Assembly (NCBI GenBank): GCA_009924885.1 | Contig: RFQS01000001.1 | Span: 1-30,899, forward strand | DNA from: Pseudomonadota bacterium | Lineage (GTDB): Bacteria > Cyanobacteriota > Vampirovibrionia > LMEP-6097 | Reading direction: 5' to 3' | Length of the DNA: 30,899 nt | Shown: positions 23,220 through 29,793 of the stretch, piece after piece | Numbering within the stretch: position 1 is the stretch's first letter | How the letters are laid out: the number at the start of each line of letters is the position of its first letter | Position numbers and translations under genes: made by a program | The notes under the pieces: generated by a model | Seen by the model: only the letters and a program-made list of their open reading frames with translations | The model's database searches: none | Told to the model about the DNA's origin: nothing

Positions 23220-23674
23220 GATTCTTGAGTAGATTTTTCATTAAGCTTATTGATACCTTCTTGCCATCCGCTTTTTAGGTCGCTGATAATTTTAACGCAG
23301 AAATCCATTTTCTCTTGGCTTTTTTCTATATTAGCTCTCATTAAGTTAGATTTTAAAAACTCATATAGATTAAATAATTGATCTGCAAACTCCTGATTAA
23401 TATCGTGATTTAATGAGTCTTGAAGATGTTCAATGACGTTAACAGACATTTTCATTTGATGACTAAAGTTCGTCCAATTAGGAACTCTCTCTTCTTTGTT
23501 TTTTTCTAGTTCTTTTTTTGCCATTGCTAGCCATTGTAGGCAGCCATTATATAGAATTACTATTAACTGTTCAGGGGACGCACTATCCACCATATTCTTA
23601 ATAAACCTCTTTTGTTGTGGTGTTACAGTATTTGGATTATTAGTTTGTACTGGTTTTTTATTTAACATTTGCAT
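23210..23674 (-). CDS. fliS: FliS, flagellin export chaperone
   Basis: FliS binds the C-terminus of flagellin in the cytoplasm and keeps it unfolded until export. This protein has 154 residues. Family elements are SASPEQLIVILYNGCLQWL, VNVIEHLQDSLNHD, and FNLYEFLKSNLMRANIEKS with a closing DLKSGWQEGINKL, typical of the all-helical FliS bundle. The ATG has a strong Shine-Dalgarno sequence, AGGAG, about 10 nt upstream. A sigma-28-like promoter lies 34 nt before the start. Flagellin and fliD are not in the window. The last 10 nt overlap the ComEA-like gene. Confidence 0.87.
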   Translation of the reverse strand: MQMLNKKPVQTNNPNTVTPQQKRFIKNMVDSASPEQLIVILYNGCLQWLAMAKKELEKNKEERVPNWTNFSHQMKMSVNVIEHLQDSLNHDINQEFADQLFNLYEFLKSNLMRANIEKSQEKMDFCVKIISDLKSGWQEGINKLNEKSTQESQG

Positions 23675-23707
23675 CCTGCTTTCTCCTAAAGATTGTTACA
23701 TCTATCT

Positions 23708-23734
23708 CTATCGGTAACTTTGTTAACTTCTTGA
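23708..23734 (-). promoter_or_regulatory. Sigma-28 (FliA/SigD)-like promoter of fliS
   Basis: On the minus strand TCAA (23731-23734) is followed after exactly 15 nt by ACCGATAG (23708-23715). The class 3 flagellar consensus is TAAA-N15-GCCGATAA, so three of four and six of eight positions match with ideal spacing. Transcription would start near 23702, giving a leader of about 28 nt that contains the Shine-Dalgarno sequence. This is the only good sigma-28 match noticed in the window. Confidence 0.6.
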
Positions 23735-23818
23735 GTTTTTTTTTGAGATTTATCCATTGAGACTAGGTTAGGAAGATTAGCTAAAATTTGATTAAAAAAC
23801 TGTTGGTTACGAGGAATA

Positions 23819-23853
23819 AGAATAGAAGATAGTTCTTAATTCTATTCTATTCT
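23819..23853 (+). repeat. Inverted and tandem repeats directly before motB
   Basis: Three copies of ATTCT (23839-23853) end at the motB-like ATG. The upstream AGAATAGAA (23819-23827) is a perfect 9-nt inverted partner of TTCTATTCT, which occurs in two registers (23840-23848 and 23845-23853). The message could form a hairpin next to the start codon. No Shine-Dalgarno sequence is present. Confidence 0.5.
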
Positions 23854-24960
23854 ATGCCACCAGGATCAGACGAACAACCAATAATAGTAAAGAAGATTAT
23901 CAAGAAAGGTGGGCATGCAGGCCATCACGGTGGTGCTTGGAAAGTAGCTTACGCAGATTTTGTTACAGCCATGATGTGTATGTTTCTTTTGTTGTGGCTT
24001 GTTAACTCAGATCCGAGTACAAAAGCCGCTGTGGCAGAAGCTTTTAAGCAGCCTACTCAGACGGGGCCAATGCAAGGAAATGTATTTGTATTAGGTGGTG
24101 CTAAAAATCCAGGTGAGGAAGGGCAATTAGTGGGTGGTGCTAGTTTTTTACAATTTGAAAAACTTAAATTAACTGGTGAGAATAAAGAAAGGGTCAAGCA
24201 GATCATTCAATCTGAATTTAAAGAAAGTCTGGAAATGAGCTTGGGTGAGGAAATGCTTGAGAACGTCAATTTTCATACCGTGGATAATGGAATATTAATA
24301 GAGATTCAGGAGACTAAGAGCCATGCCTTATTCTCTAGTGGCTCAGCTGTACCTACGGACTATGTGAAAAAAATTGTGGATACTTTAGCTGCTATTTTAA
24401 GAAATAATGCAAGTTCAATGTTAGTGGCTGGCCATACAGACTCTAATAATTATGGGGTAGGGTCATATGATAACTGGAATCTTTCTACTGACAGGGCTCA
24501 AATAGTACGAAAACGATTAGAGTTTGATGGAATTAGCCCACAGCGGTTTATTAGGGTGGAGGGTTATGCTGATACTCAGCTGAAATTTCCTTCAGATCCG
24601 AGTGCTTCCATGAATAGAAGAATAACGCTAACGTTATTACAGGAAGAAGTCTTAATTGAGATGAGAAAGCAGCAGAAGGATTTAGAAACGGTAACTCCTT
24701 TAGTGAAAGCTGAGAAAAAGAAAGAGGAAGAGCTGAAGCGTAGTGGCACGAAGCCAGAAGATTTTAAGAAGTATTTAGAAAAAAGTGGTGGTAAGTCTGA
24801 GAAGCCTTTAGATTTAGATGATTTAGCTCAAAAGAAACGTAGGCAAGAATATTATGAAAAATATGCAGTAGAGAAATCATCTTCTTCTCATGGTGGTGGT
24901 GAAGCTAAAGAAGCTGCTCCAGCAGCCAAGCCTGCTGAAGGTCATGGGGGAGGTCACTAA
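23854..24960 (+). CDS. motB: MotB-like flagellar stator protein
   Basis: MotB anchors the stator to peptidoglycan and carries the ion-conducting aspartate. The 368-residue protein starts with a basic, His/Gly-rich segment, then GGAWKVAYADFVTAMMCMFLLLWLVN. Asp35 in YADF is the conserved ion-binding residue, in a single membrane helix. An OmpA-like peptidoglycan-binding domain spans about 185-275, with VAGHTDSNNYG, NLSTDRAQIVRKRL, VEGYADTQ, and NRRITLTLL. An unusual tail of about 95 residues is charged, probably coiled, and ends in the His/Gly/Ala-rich AKPAEGHGGGH. No motA adjoins it. Its stop overlaps the next gene as TAATG, so translation is coupled to the paralogous pair downstream. The start lacks a Shine-Dalgarno sequence. 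Confidence 0.85.
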   Translation: MPPGSDEQPIIVKKIIKKGGHAGHHGGAWKVAYADFVTAMMCMFLLLWLVNSDPSTKAAVAEAFKQPTQTGPMQGNVFVLGGAKNPGEEGQLVGGASFLQFEKLKLTGENKERVKQIIQSEFKESLEMSLGEEMLENVNFHTVDNGILIEIQETKSHALFSSGSAVPTDYVKKIVDTLAAILRNNASSMLVAGHTDSNNYGVGSYDNWNLSTDRAQIVRKRLEFDGISPQRFIRVEGYADTQLKFPSDPSASMNRRITLTLLQEEVLIEMRKQQKDLETVTPLVKAEKKKEEELKRSGTKPEDFKKYLEKSGGKSEKPLDLDDLAQKKRRQEYYEKYAVEKSSSSHGGGEAKEAAPAAKPAEGHGGGH

Positions 24961-26684
24961 TGGTTCTGCGTACTTTAGATACTTTCTTAAGAAAATCTCT
25001 TAAAATCGAGATAGACCTCTTAAGGAGAATTTATAATGCTGATGCACAAAGAGCACAGATATTCATAAACTATCATCATGATCATGTTCGTGAGTGGGTT
25101 GAGTGGATTAAAAAGCAGAGTAATGATGTTCAGAACAGAGGTTTTGCAAAGTTAATAGAACATCTTAAAGGACATCCTCGTACTTGGAATAAGATTACTA
25201 TTGATGTTTTAATAGCGGTTTCTTATTTTAGATATCCAGAATCTATACCGCTTTTAAAGAATTTTATTATTACAGCTCATCGAATGTGTGATAACTACCC
25301 GATTTTAGCAGAGGCGTATATATTTGCTATAAAGGGATTGATTCTAAATGATGAGAGTATAGCTAGAGATATTATTGATCAGCAGATTAATGTGGATCGT
25401 AATAAAAAAGAGGTCATGTCTCTAATCACTACTGCTATTAGTTTGTTTACCTTGGAGGTAGATATTACTAATATTGTAGTTCATGTGATTGCTTATCCAG
25501 AATTGAGTTTTAAAGAGAGAGAAGCTATTATTGTTAGCTTAGGACGTAAATCAGCAGATCAATTAGAAGAAATCTTCTTAAGAAGTGTTGATAAGTTTAT
25601 TGAGCTAGACAGAAAGGTAGAGAATTTTAGCAAAGATTGCCTTAAGGTTTTTTCTCTTGTTTTGGGTAAAGTCGTTAAATTATTTAATGATGCGAAATTT
25701 TCCACCATAGAACAGCTTTGCACGAGTAACCATTTAAATCTTAGTGCGTTTGAAATTATTGGTAATACTTTAGGTGAGAGTCTTATTAGTTTAAATATAG
25801 AAAATACTTATAGGTTTTATGCTTTTGCTAATTCTGCTGAGGAGAAAAAGCTGGTACAGAAAGCTCTTGCACAGAGGAACGCACTTACTTATCAAGAATT
25901 AATGGTTACACGTGCTCATGATTTGAGAGAAACGTTTCCGTTTGTTAGAAAGCCATTATTTACTGAGAAAAGTTTGGAGAAGATTCGTTTACCAGGAGAT
26001 CTTGATGAATTCCGCAGTATCGTGTCTCATTCTTTGGCACCACAGATTATCCAAAATGAAAATGGTGATGATGAGCATGGTGGAGGTATTTTGCTTACGG
26101 GAGATGCTTTCTGGGAGAAGCTTTATGTTGGTAGGTCTCTTGCTGCTGAAAAAAAATGGAGATTTATTTTTATTGATTATCAGTATTTTCTTGAGGAGCA
26201 AGATAATGAGTACTTTGATGAACTGAGAAGGGAGCTTTTGAATAGCCCTCATAACTTAATTTTTATAGAGAATATTCATTTTGCGAAAGAAGATAAAGAT
26301 CAGATACTTTTTGAAAAGCTAAGAAACTATGCAGCAAAGGTAAATATTTATTACATCGGATCTATTCCTAAAGAGATTTCAGTTAATGATTCTGATGTTA
26401 AAGCAGATCTAAGAACTTATTTACCGAGAGATCTATTTCCAGCTATGAGGGATGTTCCTTATTGCACACTTGAAAAGCAAGGTAAAATTTGGGAGAGGTT
26501 ATTATTTGAACTTGCTGAGAATCGAGCTAAAGAAACAGTCGCAGATTCAGAAGTACTTATTAGTTCATATGATATTTACTCTATAGAGTTTGACGTTTAT
26601 ATTAGAACATACTTTCATATCTGTCTATTGATTTATGGCAAGCTTGTTAGCTTGGAGGATATGCAGAAAATAGGTGTATTCTAG
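24960..26684 (+). CDS. Uncharacterised protein A of the motB operon: helical repeats plus AAA+-like domain without Walker residues
   Basis: No family is recognised. The 574-residue protein has no signal or membrane segment. The N-terminal two thirds appear all-helical, HEAT-like in style. The motif W46-VEW-IKKQ-NDVQ with KLIEHL at 64-69 recurs in the next protein. From about 375 an alternating pattern resembles an AAA+ core. GILLTGDAFWEKLYVGRSL stands at the Walker A place, with Gly381 and Lys387 kept but the other glycines and the Thr/Ser lost. NLIFIENIHF stands at Walker B, with Glu437 and Asn438 in place of Asp-Glu. NIYYIGSIP resembles sensor 1. The gene overlaps motB by 1 nt and abuts the next gene without a gap. 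It is probably a pseudo-ATPase scaffold at the motor, an inference from context. Confidence 0.7.
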   Translation: MVLRTLDTFLRKSLKIEIDLLRRIYNADAQRAQIFINYHHDHVREWVEWIKKQSNDVQNRGFAKLIEHLKGHPRTWNKITIDVLIAVSYFRYPESIPLLKNFIITAHRMCDNYPILAEAYIFAIKGLILNDESIARDIIDQQINVDRNKKEVMSLITTAISLFTLEVDITNIVVHVIAYPELSFKEREAIIVSLGRKSADQLEEIFLRSVDKFIELDRKVENFSKDCLKVFSLVLGKVVKLFNDAKFSTIEQLCTSNHLNLSAFEIIGNTLGESLISLNIENTYRFYAFANSAEEKKLVQKALAQRNALTYQELMVTRAHDLRETFPFVRKPLFTEKSLEKIRLPGDLDEFRSIVSHSLAPQIIQNENGDDEHGGGILLTGDAFWEKLYVGRSLAAEKKWRFIFIDYQYFLEEQDNEYFDELRRELLNSPHNLIFIENIHFAKEDKDQILFEKLRNYAAKVNIYYIGSIPKEISVNDSDVKADLRTYLPRDLFPAMRDVPYCTLEKQGKIWERLLFELAENRAKETVADSEVLISSYDIYSIEFDVYIRTYFHICLLIYGKLVSLEDMQKIGVF

Positions 26685-28607
26685 ATGGATAATAACACTT
26701 TAAACATAATAATAACCATCATAGTGGTCATTGCTTTCATATTCATTTATTTAATGTTGTTTACAAGTTTTTTCCAAAATTTTTCAACCAGTAGGTATGA
26801 AAAATCAGTTCTTATAAACAAAAAATATAGTCCAGAAACACTTAGGCTTTTAAAAAAGATCTGTTACCAATTTCGCCACAGGTCCTTTGATGCTTGGTTA
26901 GCTTGGTTAAGAATACAAGAAACTGATATACAGAGTTTGGCTTTAAATAAGTTAACACAGCATTTAAATAGTGATGTAGTAGAGTGGGATGAGTCCTTAA
27001 CTCCTGATATAATAAAGAATTTAACGATTTTCAAGGGTATAAAAAACATATCATTTATTTTTCCTAACGTGCTTCAGAAAATTAAAGAGTCGTCACACAC
27101 TACTTTAGTGAATCGTTTTTTGTTTTATAAATCTACTTTCGTACCTTTTGTGACTTTGTATCCAAGTTTAGCTTTGGAGTATTTGGAAATGGAGGTTGAG
27201 GAGTTAAGAGATTCAGAGGAGCTTGGTTCGTTTGATAAGAAGAAATTTATCATTGATCAGCTCAAGAGGATTAATAATTTTTTTAATGAAGGGAAAATTT
27301 ATAATCAAACGATTATTGATATTCTCTTGGAGATTATTTGTAATCATGAAGAGGATTCAATGGTTCGTTGGGAGGCTTTTGAGGTTTTAATTGAATTTGA
27401 GCCTCTAGAAGTAAACCAGGCTTCACTTAAAATCTTACCTGCGATTATTGATCACAGTGAAACTCTGGATGATATTGTGTCTCAAATTTTTAAAAGTTTG
27501 ACTAATGATCTAGTGTCTAAAGTTAATAAGCCAGAGATATTTGCTATCTATAAAAATGCAATGCAGAAAAATAATTTAAAGCAGATTATAGTAGCCACTT
27601 TTGCTAATTTGCTAATGGGTCTAAATAATATTTTTAATCTTGAACATTTATTTGCTATTCATAAGATAGATGATGAACGTGATCATGAGTTAACTAGCAT
27701 TTTGTGTAAAAGAAATACTTTAACTGAATCAGAGACAATCTATGTTGAAGAAAAAGTACCTAAATATCTTGATGCAAAGGATTTAATGAAAGCTGAGGGA
27801 TTGTTTTTAGATGATCTACCAATACCAGTTTTTCAGAAAGATTATTTTGATGCTTTGCTAAAAAAAGTAGGCAGGGTGCCATTTGAAAAAAAAGACACTT
27901 CGATTAATCAAAATGTCTATGAGAGTGCTTTACTCAGAGGTTTAAATAAATTCGATAAAATTTATGTTGTGCGTCTTTTTTGTATTTTACGGAATATGGA
28001 TTTTAAACATATAGATCTTGAAGAGATTGTTAATAGCAATAAAAATGATATGGGGACTGCTTTGGAAAATCGTTTAAAGTATGAACCAGAGGGTACTTTG
28101 CTTTATTTAACGGGTGTTGATCATATATATGGGAAGGACCATAATGATGACGAGTATAGGAAAAATATTAAAAAAGTAAAACAGGTATTAAAAGTTTTTT
28201 CTCAAAATAAAGATTATTTTTTAGTCGCAGCTTCTGAAGATACTTCATTGATGCAGGAATCAGGTCCAGTTTTTATAGATATCCAAGCTGATAATATTTT
28301 TAAAAACATTATAAATTTTCCCTATCCTGGCCAGTATGACATGCTCAAGGTTTTAGAATCTATTCTTAACTTGATGAATAAGAAGCGTATTCGTGATGGT
28401 GAAGGTATAGTAAGTCAGATGCTTAAGATCGCTAAAGATAAATCTGTAATTGAAGGTTACTATCTTGCTGGCAGAGTGGTTAAGATGATGCTCATACTGT
28501 TTCCAGAGTATGAAAGCTTAGAGCCAGTTTTTAACTTGGAAGAAAAATATGAATTCTTAATTAATGAGGCTAAGAAAAAAGCTTCTGCTCAGCAGAAATC
28601 TAAATAA
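26685..28607 (+). CDS. Uncharacterised protein B of the motB operon: membrane-anchored paralog of protein A
   Basis: No family is recognised. The 640-residue protein has one membrane helix at about 8-28, INITIIVV-like and strongly hydrophobic, then a helical region and an AAA+-like C-terminal domain. Paralogy with the preceding protein is visible in three places. W71-LAW-LRIQETDIQ with KLTQHL matches its W..W..Q..D.Q block. LCKRNTLT matches LAQRNALT. LLRGLNKFDKIYVVR matches LLTGDAFWEKLYVGR. Gly419 and Lys425 hold the Walker A ends, but the rest is lost. The Walker B place reads LLYLTGVDH, with Thr476-Gly477 and no acidic pair. The gene follows with no gap, so A and B are probably made together and may form a heteromer at the membrane. 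The 3' end overlaps the MaoC gene by 19 nt. Confidence 0.7.
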   Translation: MDNNTLNIIITIIVVIAFIFIYLMLFTSFFQNFSTSRYEKSVLINKKYSPETLRLLKKICYQFRHRSFDAWLAWLRIQETDIQSLALNKLTQHLNSDVVEWDESLTPDIIKNLTIFKGIKNISFIFPNVLQKIKESSHTTLVNRFLFYKSTFVPFVTLYPSLALEYLEMEVEELRDSEELGSFDKKKFIIDQLKRINNFFNEGKIYNQTIIDILLEIICNHEEDSMVRWEAFEVLIEFEPLEVNQASLKILPAIIDHSETLDDIVSQIFKSLTNDLVSKVNKPEIFAIYKNAMQKNNLKQIIVATFANLLMGLNNIFNLEHLFAIHKIDDERDHELTSILCKRNTLTESETIYVEEKVPKYLDAKDLMKAEGLFLDDLPIPVFQKDYFDALLKKVGRVPFEKKDTSINQNVYESALLRGLNKFDKIYVVRLFCILRNMDFKHIDLEEIVNSNKNDMGTALENRLKYEPEGTLLYLTGVDHIYGKDHNDDEYRKNIKKVKQVLKVFSQNKDYFLVAASEDTSLMQESGPVFIDIQADNIFKNIINFPYPGQYDMLKVLESILNLMNKKRIRDGEGIVSQMLKIAKDKSVIEGYYLAGRVVKMMLILFPEYESLEPVFNLEEKYEFLINEAKKKASAQQKSK

Positions 28608-29479
28608 CCAAATTCCAAAACACTGTTACCAAGAGCATCCTTAGCGTTTATTTCTAGTTTTCTTTCCGAATCATTTTGTATTAATTTTGCAAAATAGCTT
28701 AATTCATCTCCAGGGCTAACTGGTTTTGAAAAACGTGCTTTAAAGCTCTTAACAGCGGCAACTCCAAAAAAATGTACGCCAAGATTAGCTGCTAGAGCCA
28801 TGGTTGCCATGCCATGTAAGATATAACCACCTAAGCCAGAGTTTTTTCCAAGCGTATCATCCAGGTGAATGGCATTAAAATCGCCACTCGCTCCAGCATA
28901 TCTTTGTGGCATATATTTATCAATTAAGACATTCATTTGGTATTCTGTTTTAGATGTCTGTAAATATACTGGCTGTGATTCTTCTGCTGGAATTATTTTT
29001 TCAATAGGATTAAGCTTAGCTGCAATAGCAGCTAGTTTTAAAGCGAATTTTTCACTTACTGAGAAATCTTTATCATTACCACCACGAACGACGAAGGTCA
29101 TTTTTTGAGTACAAACGAGTTCCTGGTGCTCGTTATAAGACTCCACTTTGAAAACTACAAAATCATGTCCTTTTTTTGTGAAAATATTTTCAATAAATCC
29201 ACGGCTAGTAAGGGTATCACCAATTTTAGCGGTTTGATGATAGATGAATTCTTGGTCTCCATGTACTAATTTTTTTAGGTTTAAATTTAAGTCTGGATCA
29301 TAGAGTACAGCTTCCAGTAAAGCAGAGGCATAAACTACGGGGAAAGTCAGGGGGAGTATTTCGGTATATCGAAATTGTTCACCTTTAGTCGCTCTGATAA
29401 ATTCTTTAACCTTTTCTCTACCGATTTCGTAGTGGGTTTCAGGATATATTTTACCGATAAACTTAGTATCAATACTCAT
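28589..29479 (-). CDS. MaoC-like double-hotdog hydratase/dehydratase
   Basis: The 296-residue protein has two hotdog domains, as in hydratase-2 and the mycobacterial HadA-HadB dehydratases. The N-terminal domain (about 1-135) lacks the catalytic motif and fits MaoC_dehydrat_N. The C-terminal domain carries the motif YAGASGDFNAIHLDD, with catalytic Asp200 and His205, and GGYILHGMATMA, a conserved substrate-tunnel loop. Relatives hydrate (2E)-enoyl-CoA or dehydrate (3R)-hydroxyacyl-ACP. Whether it serves fatty-acid synthesis or breakdown is not told by the neighbours. The ATG has no Shine-Dalgarno sequence; TATTAT lies 6 nt upstream. It diverges from grxC across 44 bp framed by an inverted repeat. 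Confidence 0.8.
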   Translation of the reverse strand: MSIDTKFIGKIYPETHYEIGREKVKEFIRATKGEQFRYTEILPLTFPVVYASALLEAVLYDPDLNLNLKKLVHGDQEFIYHQTAKIGDTLTSRGFIENIFTKKGHDFVVFKVESYNEHQELVCTQKMTFVVRGGNDKDFSVSEKFALKLAAIAAKLNPIEKIIPAEESQPVYLQTSKTEYQMNVLIDKYMPQRYAGASGDFNAIHLDDTLGKNSGLGGYILHGMATMALAANLGVHFFGVAAVKSFKARFSKPVSPGDELSYFAKLIQNDSERKLEINAKDALGNSVLEFGYLDFC

Positions 29480-29521
29480 GATTTAATAATACAGGACATC
29501 CCTTTGTTTTATGATTAAATC
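29480..29521. promoter_or_regulatory. Inverted repeat framing the MaoC/grxC divergent promoter
   Basis: GATTTAATAAT (29480-29490) and ATGATTAAATC (29511-29521) are inverted copies with one mismatch in 11. Each begins next to one of the two divergent start codons. A -10-like hexamer lies in or beside each arm: TATTAT on the minus strand (29486-29491) and TATGAT on the plus strand (29510-29515). The symmetry could be an operator or simply two similar promoters. Confidence 0.45.
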
Positions 29522-29523
29522 CT

Positions 29524-29793
29524 ATGGTAGTACAGAGTAAAGAGATAGTAATTTATACATGGGATCATTGCCCTTATTGTCAGAAAGCTTTAGCCTTGCT
29601 TAGGGCTAAAGAATTAGAGTTTAAGCAGATTCGCATAGATGGTGATGAAGCCGCTAGAGAGGAGCTTTCTCAAAGAACTAAAGGGAATCGTAAGTCTGTA
29701 CCGCAAGTTTTTATAGGTGGTGTATCCATTGGTGGCTGTGATGATTTACATGCCCTTGAGGCAAGCGGTGAATTACAGAAGATACTTGCATAA
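29524..29793 (+). CDS. grxC: Glutaredoxin 3, dithiol
   Basis: This is a small cytoplasmic thiol-disulfide oxidoreductase that depends on glutathione. It has 89 residues, the usual length. The active site CPYC stands at residues 16-19 in YTWDHCPYCQKAL. The cis-proline element is SVPQVFIGG, and the glutathione-binding GGCDDL follows. The ATG start has TATGAT 8 nt upstream and no Shine-Dalgarno sequence. The stop overlaps the rsmA ATG as TAATG, so the two genes are translationally coupled. A GSH-type glutaredoxin argues for a lineage that makes glutathione. Confidence 0.93.
   Translation: MVVQSKEIVIYTWDHCPYCQKALALLRAKELEFKQIRIDGDEAAREELSQRTKGNRKSVPQVFIGGVSIGGCDDLHALEASGELQKILA

Noticed and set aside
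25942..26252. Open frames on both strands inside protein A
   Set aside because: They overlap the AAA+-like region and have low-complexity, Met/Leu-rich sequence typical of shadow frames.
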